DNA of 64,000 bases from Devosia sp. Root413D1. Lineage in GTDB: Bacteria > Pseudomonadota > Alphaproteobacteria > Rhizobiales > Devosiaceae. Below the pieces are notes generated by a model. It made no database searches. It had not been told where the DNA came from and saw only the letters and a program-made list of their open reading frames with translations. The stretch lies in NCBI RefSeq assembly GCF_001425235.1, contig NZ_LMEA01000001.1, positions 781,855-845,854 on the forward strand, written 5' to 3'. The first letter of the stretch is position 1, and each line of letters begins with the position of its first letter. Below, piece after piece: positions 16,830-24,973 of this stretch. The position numbers were made by a program, and so were the translations under genes.

Positions 16830-16846
16830 AGCAAGCTCCGTGCCAG
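16830..16846 (-). promoter_or_regulatory. Sigma-54 (-24/-12) promoter of the ATPase-permease unit
   Basis: The minus strand reads CTGGCACGGAGCTTGCT, a full match to YTGGCACGRNNNTTGCW. Transcription would begin about 12 bases downstream, at the edge of riboswitch 2. Together with the similar site at 12745-12762 it shows both halves of the transporter are under RpoN. Confidence 0.8.
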
Positions 16847-16895
16847 GCGGGAACGGCCAGAAACTATGGAATTATGCGGGTCGACACATCCACGC

Positions 16896-16912
16896 TGCTC
16901 CAATTCTGAGCA
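16896..16912. promoter_or_regulatory. Possible enhancer-binding-protein site
   Basis: TGCTC-N7-GAGCA is a dyad about 50 bases upstream of the -24 element at 16830-16846, a plausible distance for a sigma-54 activator site. It does not match the NtrC consensus closely. No activator gene is visible nearby. Confidence 0.3.
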
Positions 16913-16980
16913 ACGCACATCGCCTTGCTTATTGGATTGGCATAACGGCCGGCAGCCGACAGCAACTGGATGCCTTGGCG

Positions 16981-18795
16981 CTACCCCTCGATTTCCTCGC
17001 GCAGGGCTTCGAGTTCCAGCCATTCGTCCTCAGCCTTGCCGAGCGCTGCCTGGGCCTTCTCCAGCACCTTGCCGGTGTCGGTGAACTTCTGCGGGTCGCG
17101 GGCATAGAGGTTGCCATCGGCCAGTACTGCATTGAGCTTGGCGATCTCGGCTTCGAGCCTGGCGATCTCCTTGGGCAGGGTCTCGAGCGCATGCTTCTGC
17201 TTGAAGCTGAGCTTCTGCTTGGCGGCGGGGTGCGAGCTGGTCTGCGGCAGTGCTGCCTGGCGTCCGCCCTTCGGCTTCGGGGCGCTGGCGGGCGCCGTGA
17301 CACCATAGCCGCGCTGGCTCACCATGTCGGAATAGCCGCCCGGGTACTCGGTCCATTGCCCGCCGCCATCCGACACCACCACCGAGGTGGCGACGCGGTC
17401 GAGGAAATCGCGGTCGTGGCTGACGACGATCACTGTGCCCGGGTAGTCGGCCAGCATTTCCTGTAAGAGGTCGAGCGTTTCGAGGTCGAGGTCGTTGGTC
17501 GGTTCATCCAGCACCAGCACGTTCGAGGGCAGCGACAGCACCCGCGCCAGCACCAGCCGGCCACGCTCGCCGCCTGACAGCTTGCTGACAGCGGTGCCGG
17601 CCTGCTCGGGGCCGAACAGGAAGTCCTTCAGATAGCCCATGAAGTGCTTGGGCTGGCCGTTGATGACGAGGGTATCCGAGCCGCCGCCGGTCACTGCCTC
17701 CTTGAGCGTCATGTCGGCGCTGAGCGTGGCGCGGCGCTGGTCGAGGCTGGCGAGTTCGAGGTTGGCGCCGAGCCGCACCGTGCCGCTGTCGGGCGGCAGC
17801 TCGCCGGTCAACAGCTTGATCAGGGTGGTCTTGCCCGCGCCATTGGCGCCGATGATCCCCAGCCGGTCGCCCCGGATCACCCTTGTGGTGAAATCCTTGA
17901 CGATGACCCGCTCGCCAAAGGCCTTCGAGATATCCTTGGCCTCCATCACCATCTTGCCCGAGGTCTCGCCCTCGGCGACCGAGATCTTCACCTCGCCGAC
18001 GCCGCGCTTCAGGTCGCGCCGTTCCTGGCGCAGCGCGAACAGCCCGTCGAGCCGGCGCACGTTGCGCTTGCGCCGGGCGGTGACGCCATAAGTCAGCCAG
18101 TGTTCTTCGCGGACGATCTGCCGGTCGAGCTTGTGCCGGGCGGTTTCCTCCTCCTCCAGCACCTGGTCGCGCCATTCCTCGAAGCCGCCGAACCCCTTGT
18201 CGAGGCGGCGGGTGACGCCGCGGTCGAGCCAGACGGTCGAGCGGGTGAGGTCGGCGAGAAAGCGCCGGTCGTGGCTGATGATCACCAGCGCCGAGCGGAT
18301 GCTGGAAAGCTCGTTCTCCAGCCACTCGATGGCCGGCAGGTCGAGGTGGTTGGTCGGCTCATCGAGCAGGATAATGTCCGGTTCGGGGGCCAGCACCCGG
18401 GCCAGGGCGGCGCGGCGCGCCTCGCCGCCGGAGAGTCGATGTGGCTCCTCGTTGCCGGTGAGGCCGAGCGCGTTGAGCAGGTAGGTGGCGCGGTAATGGT
18501 CGTCGCCTGCCTGCATGCCGGCTTCGACATAGGCAAGCACGTTGGGGTAGCCCGAGAGGTCCGGCTCCTGCGGCAGGTAGCGGATGGTGGCGCCCGGCTG
18601 CAGGAAGCGGCGGCCGCCATCGGGCTCGATTTCGCCGGCGGCGATCTTCAGCAGCGTCGATTTGCCGGAGCCGTTGCGACCGACCAGCGCCACCTTCTCG
18701 CCCGGCAGCAGCGACAGCTCGGCGCCCTCCAGCAGCTCGCTGGAGCCGAGGCGCAGGCGGATTTGCTGCAGGAAGAGAATGGGCGCGGCGGCCAT
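16981..18795 (-). CDS. ABC-F family ATPase (Uup-like)
   Basis: 604 aa soluble protein with two ABC domains and no membrane segments, the ABC-F layout. Walker A sequences are GRNGSGKST (about 39-47) and GANGAGKTT, signatures are LSGGEARR and LSGGERGR, and Walker B regions are LDEPTNHLDL and LDEPTNDLDL. The linker between domains is charged, and the C-terminal 90 residues (KPKGGRQAALPQ, KQKLSFKQKHALETL and the following acidic helices) form the coiled coil typical of Uup. ABC-F proteins act on the ribosome or on branched DNA intermediates. It stands alone on the minus strand. Confidence 0.88.
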   Translation of the reverse strand: MAAAPILFLQQIRLRLGSSELLEGAELSLLPGEKVALVGRNGSGKSTLLKIAAGEIEPDGGRRFLQPGATIRYLPQEPDLSGYPNVLAYVEAGMQAGDDHYRATYLLNALGLTGNEEPHRLSGGEARRAALARVLAPEPDIILLDEPTNHLDLPAIEWLENELSSIRSALVIISHDRRFLADLTRSTVWLDRGVTRRLDKGFGGFEEWRDQVLEEEETARHKLDRQIVREEHWLTYGVTARRKRNVRRLDGLFALRQERRDLKRGVGEVKISVAEGETSGKMVMEAKDISKAFGERVIVKDFTTRVIRGDRLGIIGANGAGKTTLIKLLTGELPPDSGTVRLGANLELASLDQRRATLSADMTLKEAVTGGGSDTLVINGQPKHFMGYLKDFLFGPEQAGTAVSKLSGGERGRLVLARVLSLPSNVLVLDEPTNDLDLETLDLLQEMLADYPGTVIVVSHDRDFLDRVATSVVVSDGGGQWTEYPGGYSDMVSQRGYGVTAPASAPKPKGGRQAALPQTSSHPAAKQKLSFKQKHALETLPKEIARLEAEIAKLNAVLADGNLYARDPQKFTDTGKVLEKAQAALGKAEDEWLELEALREEIEG

Positions 18796-18866
18796 TGGTT
18801 AGTCCGGGTTCAGTGGGTTCGGGGGCATAGAGCATGGGGGCGCCGCGAGATCAACGCGGGGCCCGA

Positions 18867-18944
18867 AGCGCTTTCAGGAAAATGCCTGTCCTCGCGAAGG
18901 CGGGGATTGCAGATTTTTCCAGCTCGAAAGCGCGACAAATCAAG
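18867..18944. repeat. GCGCTTTC-type palindromic repeat, copy C
   Basis: AGCGCTTTCAGGAAAATGCC at the left, CTCGCGAAGGCGGGGATTGC in the middle and TTTTTCCAGCTCGAAAGCGC at the right, ending GACAAATCAA. The middle is the same as in copy A but in opposite orientation. It lies in the gap between the ABC-F gene and rirA; the rest of that gap (18945-19172) shows no gene. Confidence 0.75.
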
Positions 18945-19172
18945 ACGGGTGCAGGTGGCAAAGATGAATGAACCGAGCCTGACGACCAGAGTCACAAGCC
19001 GTTCAACTGCCACTTGGCAAAAGCGCCCGGCCTCGGGCTTCGGGGCAGGTCGGGCAGGTGAGCGAGGGCCATGGGTTTGGGCCTTTGTCCGTCTGCCGGC
19101 AACCCCAGAGAGAGAGAGACTGGGTTCCGCCGCACGATCAACGCCCTTCGGGTCGGGCGCGTGTGGCGAAAG

Positions 19173-19211
19173 GGCGGATGCCGGACGGTTGGAGTCGGTC
19201 CGGCATCCGCC
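19173..19211 (-). terminator. Stem-loop downstream of rirA
   Basis: GGCGGATGCCGGAC (19173-19186) pairs perfectly with GTCCGGCATCCGCC (19198-19211). On the minus strand it starts 16 bases after the rirA stop and is followed by CCTTTC, so it is a likely terminator. Confidence 0.7.
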
Positions 19212-19226
19212 GCTAAGTCAGAGGGT

Positions 19227-19703
19227 TCAGTGCGCCGCTTCGCGGATCAGCACCGGCTCCATATCTTCGAACTTGAGGCCAAGCCGATCCCGCAACGACC
19301 GCCGCTTCGAAGCGAGGTCGGCGATAGTGTAGCTCTCGAGCACGTTGAAAAACGCGCCCAGTGCCTCGCGCAACGCCGCATTGACGTCGCAGCTGTCGGC
19401 CAAGGGGCAGGTCACGTCGCCATCCTCGAAGCACTCGGCCATCGAGAAGCTCTCTTCGGTAAGGCGGACGGTGTCGAGCAGGGTGATCTCTTCGGCCGGA
19501 CGGCCGAGCTTGATGCCGCCGCGGCGGCCGCGCACCGTCTCGATCAGGCCGTTTTCAACCAGCGGCTTGATCAGCTTGAACAGGAACAGTTCCGAAATCG
19601 CATGTGCCTTGGCGATGTCGGCGACCCGGCTGAGGCCGGGCGCATTGACCGCACAATAGATCAGAGTGCGGATGGCGTAGTTGGACTGGCGAGTCAGTCT
19701 CAT
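19227..19703 (-). CDS. rirA: Rrf2-family iron-sulfur regulator, RirA-like
   Basis: 158 aa from MRLTRQSNYAIRTLIY (19703), with GGAGA upstream. The winged helix-turn-helix is in residues 1-60 (AHAISELFLFKLIKPLVE, VRGRRGGIKLGRPAEEI). The three cysteines of the [Fe-S] site are in CFEDGDVTCPLADSC, spacing CX8... as in RirA. RirA is the main iron-responsive regulator of rhizobia and relatives and represses iron uptake when iron is present. Its upstream region (19704-19902) contains an AT-rich stretch near 19810-19850 suitable for a promoter. NsrR or IscR are less likely, given the close match of the first 60 residues to RirA. Confidence 0.85.
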   Translation of the reverse strand: MRLTRQSNYAIRTLIYCAVNAPGLSRVADIAKAHAISELFLFKLIKPLVENGLIETVRGRRGGIKLGRPAEEITLLDTVRLTEESFSMAECFEDGDVTCPLADSCDVNAALREALGAFFNVLESYTIADLASKRRSLRDRLGLKFEDMEPVLIREAAH

Positions 19704-19902
19704 CGAATCTCCGATTCGGCGCGTCACGCCGACTTCTTGCTGCTTCCCCACGCAAAGCCCCGGATACCGGGCAATCTTTTGCGGCTGGATGGGGTCTGGA
19801 ACCGCCCACAGTTTATAACGGTTCTAAACTTAGTCAAGAAAACATGACGCCTGCGTTCAGGATTGTGCCGGCGGGGGAGATCGGCCCGCCCGCACAACAT
19901 GG

Positions 19903-20949
19903 TCACTTGTCGAGATAGGGCCGGTGCAGCGCCAGGTCAGGCTCGCTGAGGCGATCCTGCGCGGTAAAGTTCTGGTGCCAGTAGGGGTAGGGGAGGTTCG
20001 GCTGGCTGACCGCGTCGAGTCTGCCCAGTTCCTCGGCGGTGAGCTGCAGCTCGGCGGCTTTCAGGTTGTCCTCGAACTGCTCGATATTGCGGCCGCCGAC
20101 GATCACCGAGGCAACGATCGGCTTACTCAACAGCCAGGCCAGCGACACCTGCGCGCCGGAGACGCCATGCGCGCTGGCCACTTCGTTGACCACATCGACG
20201 ATCTTCCACAGGTGCTCCGGATCATAGATCGGCGGCTCCTTGAAGCCGCGCACCTGCCGGCCATCGCTCGGCTTCGAGTTGCGGGTGTACTTGCCCGACA
20301 GCCACCCGCCGGCCAGCGGCGACCACACCAGCACCGAAACGCCCTGGTCGAGCCCGGCCGGGATCAGCTCGAACTCGGCCTCACGCGAATGCAGCGTGTA
20401 GTGGATCTGCTGGGAGACGAAGCGCTGGTAGTTGCGCTCGTTCGAGGTGGCGAGCGCCTTCATCAGGTGCCAGGCCGAATAGTTCGAGCAGCCGATATAG
20501 CGGACCTTGCCCGAGCGGACGAGCGTATCGAGCGCCTCCAGCGTTTCCTCGAGCGGCGTCTGCCCGTCCCACTCATGCACCTGGTAGAGGTCGATGACGT
20601 CGGTCTTCATCCGTTTGAGCGACGCTTCCGCCTCGCGGATGATGTGCCAGCGGCTGAGGCCGCGATCATTGGGCCCCTTGCCGCGTGGGAAGCGCACCTT
20701 GGTGGCGATCAGCAGCCGATCACGCCGGCCATCGGTCAGCGCCTCGCCGATGATCGTCTCCGAGACGCTCCCCGAATAGACATTGGCGGTGTCGATCAGG
20801 TTGACGCCATGGTCGAGGCAGAGGTCGATCTGGCGCTGCGCCTCCTTGACGTTGGTATCGCCCCACAACCCATCGCCGCCGAACGTCGCCGTGCCGATCG
20901 ACAGCGACGAGACCTTGAGGCCGGAACGGCCGAGCAATCGATAGTCCAT
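19903..20949 (-). CDS. Aldo/keto reductase
   Basis: 348 aa with start MDYRLLGRSGLKVSSLSIGT and a GGAGGG Shine-Dalgarno. AKR family features: NLIDTANVYSGSVSETIIGE (Asp/Tyr), Lys in LLIATKVRFPRGKG, His in DLYQVHEWDGQTPLEETLEA, and the cofactor motif VIVGGRNIEQFEDN. It resembles the long-loop AKRs similar to YajO/PdxI or L-glyceraldehyde 3-phosphate reductase. It is the second AKR of the window and about as long as the 8713-9744 protein, but the two differ clearly in sequence. It stands alone; substrate unknown. Confidence 0.86.
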   Translation of the reverse strand: MDYRLLGRSGLKVSSLSIGTATFGGDGLWGDTNVKEAQRQIDLCLDHGVNLIDTANVYSGSVSETIIGEALTDGRRDRLLIATKVRFPRGKGPNDRGLSRWHIIREAEASLKRMKTDVIDLYQVHEWDGQTPLEETLEALDTLVRSGKVRYIGCSNYSAWHLMKALATSNERNYQRFVSQQIHYTLHSREAEFELIPAGLDQGVSVLVWSPLAGGWLSGKYTRNSKPSDGRQVRGFKEPPIYDPEHLWKIVDVVNEVASAHGVSGAQVSLAWLLSKPIVASVIVGGRNIEQFEDNLKAAELQLTAEELGRLDAVSQPNLPYPYWHQNFTAQDRLSEPDLALHRPYLDK

Positions 20950-21180
20950 GCTACCCTCCAGGAAATGTCGGCGCGGACCCTAAACCAGCGCGATGACAAT
21001 GGGGAGTGTCCAAAGGCACGACGGAGCGCCGGCCGTCGGAAGCGGGGACAGAGACCGGCAGAAGAGCCTTCCAGGGGCTGATCTCGCAACCCGCTTTGGC
21101 GTGAGTTAACAAACCGCTACCCGGGTCGTCAGGCAACGGTCAGCACGACCGCCTTACTCTACGGCTCGGAGGTGGTGGAG

Positions 21181-21519
21181 GTGATCGCTTACATCGTGCA
21201 ATTGCCAAGGGGCGACATCAGGCGCTTCGGCATGTTCAGCAGCATCGTGGTGCAGTCCGAGGAGATTCCCAGCATCGTCAGCATCGAGCCCGGCTACGCC
21301 GTGCGGCTGATGCGAGCCCACACGCAAATGGCTGCCATCATGGGGCAGATGTTCCCGACCTGGCGGATCGAACGGCTGACCGAGACGACGCGGCGCCCGT
21401 CATCAGGCCGGCCAGTGCTGCTGCACCCGCCCATCCTCGCTTTCAAGAAAGACCCGGTTATCGCCTCGGGTCCGCCGGGCCATGTCGACCGCGGCGCGGA
21501 CCGCCCGATCCAGCGTTGA
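21181..21519 (+). CDS. Small hypothetical protein
   Basis: 112 aa if translation starts at GTG 21181 (IAYIVQLPRGDIRRFGMFSS), which has GGAGG 8 bases upstream. Codons up to about residue 75 are GC3-rich, like real genes here; the C-terminal part overlaps tail-to-tail with the minus-strand gene at 21403-21603. No known domain is recognised. It could be a real small gene that runs into its neighbour, or chance. Confidence 0.4.
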   Translation: MIAYIVQLPRGDIRRFGMFSSIVVQSEEIPSIVSIEPGYAVRLMRAHTQMAAIMGQMFPTWRIERLTETTRRPSSGRPVLLHPPILAFKKDPVIASGPPGHVDRGADRPIQR

Positions 21520-21603
21520 GTGGTTCGCGAGGACGGTAGGGCCGACGCTCAGGGTCCAGCGACCCTGGTTCGGGGAGACGAGAAATCGGAGGGGCTGCAT
21601 CAT
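21403..21603 (-). CDS. Small DUF2188-like protein
   Basis: 66 aa. The pattern RWTLSVGPTVLANHSTLDRA followed by RAAVDMARRTRG and VFLESEDGRVQQHW resembles the DUF2188 family (one beta-beta-alpha-beta unit, W near the start, EDGRV near the end). No Shine-Dalgarno is evident, so ATG at 21603 or 21600 is possible. Function unknown. It overlaps the 3' part of the plus-strand ORF at 21181-21519. Confidence 0.5.
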   Translation of the reverse strand: MMQPLRFLVSPNQGRWTLSVGPTVLANHSTLDRAVRAAVDMARRTRGDNRVFLESEDGRVQQHWPA

Positions 21604-21682
21604 CTGTTGCGTGCGCCGATCCTGTTACGAGGACACCAGCGTGCGCAATGCCGCGTTATCGGCGCGTTAACCGTTTGGCTGG

Positions 21683-22780
21683 TCAGGAGACCACGGTGAT
21701 TTTCTCGCTGGCGCGGGTGACCCCGGTGTAGAGCCAGCGCTGCCGATCCTCGCGGAAGACATAGCTTTCGTCGAACAGGTAGACGTTGTCCCACTGGCTG
21801 CCCTGGGCTTTGTGCACGGTGAGGCAATAGCCGAAAGTGAACTCGTCGTACTGGCGGCGCTCGGGCCAGCTCAGCTGGTCTTCTTCGCCCGAAAAGAACG
21901 CCGCGTGCGTCACCACTTTGGCCTGCGTCGCCTTGGCGCCGGTGACTTCGTCCGGGTCGAGCGTCATCGAGTAGCGGGCGTTGGAGCGCTTCTTGACCTC
22001 GGCAGCCGTCCAGATCTGGCCATTGAGCAGCTTCTTGACCGGGTTGTTCCTGAGGCACACCAGGCGATCGCCGGCCACCGGCTCGTGCCGTGGCAGGTTC
22101 TTGATCTCGCGGATGCGGTCATTATAGGCCACCCGCGTCTTGTTGCGGCCGGCCAGCACCTGGTCAGCTTCCATCACCGCGTCGCGGTCGACATCGGCGC
22201 GCGGAATGACGAGGCTCTCGCCATAGCGGCCATGCTCGAGATAGCCGCCCTCGCGGATTTCCATCGACATGCGGATGATCGGGTTGTCCGCCGCCTGGCG
22301 GTGGATCTCGGTGAGCATATAGTCGGGCTCGTCGGCGGTGAAGAAACCAGCGCCCTGCACCGGCGGCAGCTGGAACGGATCGCCCAGCACCAGCACCTTG
22401 GTGCCGAAGCTGAGCAGGTCCCGGCCGAGCTGCTCGTCGACCATCGAGACCTCGTCGATGACGATCAGGTCGGCGGTCAGCGCCTCGCTCTCCGGGTCGA
22501 GCGCGAATTTCGGCTCGCCATCTTTCTCCGACACCAGCGCGTAGATCAGCGAGTGGATGGTCGAGGCGCCGCGCGCCCCGTATTTCCGCATCACCATCGC
22601 CGCCTTGCCGGTGAAGGCGGCATATTTCACCGACTTCACCCCCTGGGCGAGATGGCGGGCGAGCGTCGATTTGCCGGTGCCGGCCCAGCCGAACAGCCGG
22701 AACACCTGCTTGCCGTCCTTGTCCTTCAGCCAGCGCGATACCGACTGCAGCGCTTCATCCTGTTGCGGCGACCACTCCAT
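21683..22780 (-). CDS. RecD/Dda-like ATP-dependent DNA helicase
   Basis: 365 aa superfamily 1 helicase. Motif I is GWAGTGKST at residues 31-39, motif II is VIDEVSM, motif III is LGDPFQLPPV, and the last motifs are TVHKAQGSQWDNVYLF and YTGVTRASEKI. The short length and absence of RecD-specific N-terminal domains match the phage Dda-like or RecD2-like stand-alone helicases often found in alphaproteobacteria. The start ATG overlaps the stop of the upstream hydrolase gene (TGATG at 22778-22782), so the two are cotranscribed. Confidence 0.87.
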   Translation of the reverse strand: MEWSPQQDEALQSVSRWLKDKDGKQVFRLFGWAGTGKSTLARHLAQGVKSVKYAAFTGKAAMVMRKYGARGASTIHSLIYALVSEKDGEPKFALDPESEALTADLIVIDEVSMVDEQLGRDLLSFGTKVLVLGDPFQLPPVQGAGFFTADEPDYMLTEIHRQAADNPIIRMSMEIREGGYLEHGRYGESLVIPRADVDRDAVMEADQVLAGRNKTRVAYNDRIREIKNLPRHEPVAGDRLVCLRNNPVKKLLNGQIWTAAEVKKRSNARYSMTLDPDEVTGAKATQAKVVTHAAFFSGEEDQLSWPERRQYDEFTFGYCLTVHKAQGSQWDNVYLFDESYVFREDRQRWLYTGVTRASEKITVVS

Positions 22781-23466
22781 CAGGCGATGCGCACCGTGAC
22801 GGTTCCGATGCCTGATATTGAGCCTTCGAGCAGGTCGCCCTTGACCACAGCCGAAACCCCGGCCGGGGTGCCGGTGAAGATCAGGTCGCCGGGGAACAGT
22901 TCAAAGTACTTCGAGAGTTCGGCGATCACATGCGGCAGGTCCCAGGTCATGTCGGCGATATCGGCCGACTGGCGGGTCTCGCCGTTGACGCGGAGCTCGA
23001 TGGCGCCCCTGAGCGGGGTTGGAATGCCCGCGGCCGGGACCAGTGTGCCGATCGGGGCAGAATGGTCGAACCCTTTGGCCACTTCCCAGGGCTTGGCGCC
23101 CTTCTTGGCCCAGGCCTGCAGGTCGCGGCGCGTCAGGTCAATGCCGACCGCATAGCCCCAGACGTGGTTCATCGCATCGGCGACGGCGATGTTCCTGCCG
23201 CCGGCGCCGATGGCGGCGACCAGCTCGATCTCGTGGTGGTGGTTCTGCGTCTCGGACGGGTAAGGCGAATCGGCGCCCTCGATCACCAGCGCATCGGCGG
23301 GTTTGGCGAAGAAGAACGGCGGCTCGGCATTGGGATCGTGCCCCATCTCGCGCGCGTGCTCGGCATAGTTGCGGCCCACGCAATAGATGCGGCGAACCGG
23401 GAACAGTCCTCCGCCGGCAACGGGGACGGCAGGCTGCGGCGGCGGCGCGATAACGTAATCGGACAT
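22780..23466 (-). CDS. Fumarylacetoacetate hydrolase family protein
   Basis: 228 aa with start MSDYVIAPPPQPAVPV at 23466. FAH-family features: IYCVGRNYAEHAREMG, PFFFAKPADAL, the metal-binding HHHEIELVAAIG and GYAVGIDLTRRDLQ, and a C-terminal ELFPGDLIFTGTPAGV. The size and the NYAEHAREMG motif favour the fumarylpyruvate or acylpyruvate hydrolase branch, which cleaves a C-C bond in a beta-diketo acid. Relatives also act as 2,4-diketo-3-deoxy-sugar-acid hydrolases in deoxyhexose pathways, so a sugar-acid role is possible here. It overlaps the helicase gene by a base. Confidence 0.85.
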   Translation of the reverse strand: MSDYVIAPPPQPAVPVAGGGLFPVRRIYCVGRNYAEHAREMGHDPNAEPPFFFAKPADALVIEGADSPYPSETQNHHHEIELVAAIGAGGRNIAVADAMNHVWGYAVGIDLTRRDLQAWAKKGAKPWEVAKGFDHSAPIGTLVPAAGIPTPLRGAIELRVNGETRQSADIADMTWDLPHVIAELSKYFELFPGDLIFTGTPAGVSAVVKGDLLEGSISGIGTVTVRIA

Positions 23467-23635
23467 CGTGGTTCCCATACTCTGAGGCGCGCCACACTAA
23501 TCGAATCGGTCGTGGGACAAAATGAGAACTTTGCTCGTCGGCAAGTTCCCTGGGGGCGGCGGCTGCACCGTTTGGGGTGCTTGACTTGGCGGTTGCGGTC
23601 GGGCTCGGGTTGACCTGAGCTTGAGGGAGTACGCC

Positions 23636-24493
23636 GTGACCGCCATCGACCCGTTCGACATTCCCAACCTGGTGCCGGACTTCGAGGCGGTGAAGAATGG
23701 CAACCTCGCCGCCAGCGCCCGCACCCGCGCCACACTGAAGAGCCGGTTCGACCTCAGCTACGGCGACGGAGCGCGGCAGCGGCTCGACCTGTTCTTTCCC
23801 GAGAACGCCACCGGGCCGCTGCCGATCCACATGTTCATCCACGGCGGCTACTGGTTCTTGAACGACAAGGAAATGTTCGCCTTTCCCGCCGAGACCATCA
23901 CCCGCAGCGGCGCCATCGCGGCGATCGTCGAATACACGCTGATCCCCAATGCGCGCCTGGCGCAGCTGGTCGACGAAGTGCGGCAGGCGGCGCGCTGGCT
24001 GATCGGAAATGCGGCAAGCTTTGGCGGCGACCCCAATGCGTTTTCGGCCTCGGGGCACTCGGCCGGCGGGCACCTCGCGAGCTATCTCGCGGCGCGCGCC
24101 CCGCACGAGGCGCATGCGCCCAATATCCCGGTGAAGTCGCTGCTGCTGGTGTCCGGGCTCTATGACCTGAGGCCGATCACCCAGAGCTACCTGCAGCCTG
24201 ACCTGCTGCTGACCGACGAGGAGGTGGCCAACTTCTCCCCGCTCGGCGCCGAGCAACTGGCCGGCCCCGAGGTGGTGGTGGCGGTCGGCCACAACGAGAC
24301 CGAGCCGTTTCACCTGCAGGCGCAGGACCTCTGCTTTGCCGCCGAGCGGCGCGGCCTCAACTACGAGCGGATCACGTTGCCCGATCTCGACCACATGACC
24401 ATCGTCCGCGACCTCGGCCGGCCCGAGAGCCGCATGGGCGGGTTGCTGGCCGAGACTATTGCGGCGTCGCGGGGATGGGGGATCACGACGTGA
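23636..24493 (+). CDS. Alpha/beta hydrolase, kynurenine formamidase-like
   Basis: 285 aa, GTG start at 23636 with GAGGGAG just upstream. The oxyanion motif HGGYW and the nucleophile elbow GHSAGGH are characteristic of the kynurenine formamidase and arylformamidase branch; the catalytic Asp and His fall in LTDEEVANFSP and LPDLDHMTIV. It would hydrolyse an ester or N-formyl group in the cytoplasm. It is divergent from the FAH-family gene, so they may share a promoter region. No tryptophan-pathway genes are nearby, so the natural substrate is open. Confidence 0.82.
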   Translation: MTAIDPFDIPNLVPDFEAVKNGNLAASARTRATLKSRFDLSYGDGARQRLDLFFPENATGPLPIHMFIHGGYWFLNDKEMFAFPAETITRSGAIAAIVEYTLIPNARLAQLVDEVRQAARWLIGNAASFGGDPNAFSASGHSAGGHLASYLAARAPHEAHAPNIPVKSLLLVSGLYDLRPITQSYLQPDLLLTDEEVANFSPLGAEQLAGPEVVVAVGHNETEPFHLQAQDLCFAAERRGLNYERITLPDLDHMTIVRDLGRPESRMGGLLAETIAASRGWGITT

Positions 24494-24501
24494 GGATAGT
24501 T

Positions 24502-24634
24502 CGGTGTGGGAAGAGTACCCCCACCCTGTCCCTCCCCCGCAAGGGGGGAGGCGACCAAAACACTGGCGTCGGTGAGAGCGTCTCCCTCCCCCTTGCGGGG
24601 AGGGGACAGGGGTGGGGGTACTCTTCCCACACCG
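24502..24634. repeat. Large inverted repeat with about 25-bp perfect arms
   Basis: The left arm starts CGGTGTGGGAAGAGTACCCC then CACCC, and the right arm ends GGGTGGGGGTACTCTTCCCA then CACCG. In between are CCCTCCCCCGCAAGGGGGGA-type hairpins. The whole element is an imperfect palindrome of about 130 bases. It follows the alpha/beta hydrolase gene and could end transcription in both directions. Confidence 0.8.
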
Positions 24635-24664
24635 GCTTCTCTGGCGGGTGGCGAATACGCCCCC

Positions 24665-24973
24665 TCAAACCTCGATATCGAACACCAGCAGGCCCTTCAC
24701 CCCTCCCTCGAGCGCCGCAACGAGCCGCTTGCCCGCTTCCTTGTGCTTGCCGTCGGCGAGATAGGCGTCGCGGGCGGCGGCGTCCGGGAAGTCCATGGTG
24801 AAGCCGTCGACAAAGCCCTGGTGCAGGCCTTCGGGCGAGAGGTTCGGGCCGTAACTCATGTGCTCGATCTCGAGGTGCACGCCGAGCACGGCGAGCTGGT
24901 CGTAGATCGACTGTATCTCGCTCAGGGGGACATCGTCGCGGAATTTCAGGAACACGCAGTGCCGGATGGTCAT
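24665..24973 (-). CDS. Dabb-family (stress-responsive A/B barrel) protein
   Basis: 102 aa. It starts MTIRHCVFLKFRDDVPLSEI and ends VKGLLVFDIEV, with the typical HMSYGPNLSPEGLHQGF middle segment, all features of the dimeric alpha-beta barrel Dabb fold. Family members are small monooxygenase-like or cyclase-like proteins, but the function here is unknown. The start overlaps the stop of the upstream SDR gene (TGATG), so it is cotranscribed with the SDR. Confidence 0.8.
   Translation of the reverse strand: MTIRHCVFLKFRDDVPLSEIQSIYDQLAVLGVHLEIEHMSYGPNLSPEGLHQGFVDGFTMDFPDAAARDAYLADGKHKEAGKRLVAALEGGVKGLLVFDIEV

Noticed and set aside
17644-19332. 562-codon open frame on the plus strand opposite the ABC-F gene
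   Set aside because: Antisense shadow of the ABC-F gene that runs on through a repeat; composition is atypical and there is no ribosome site.
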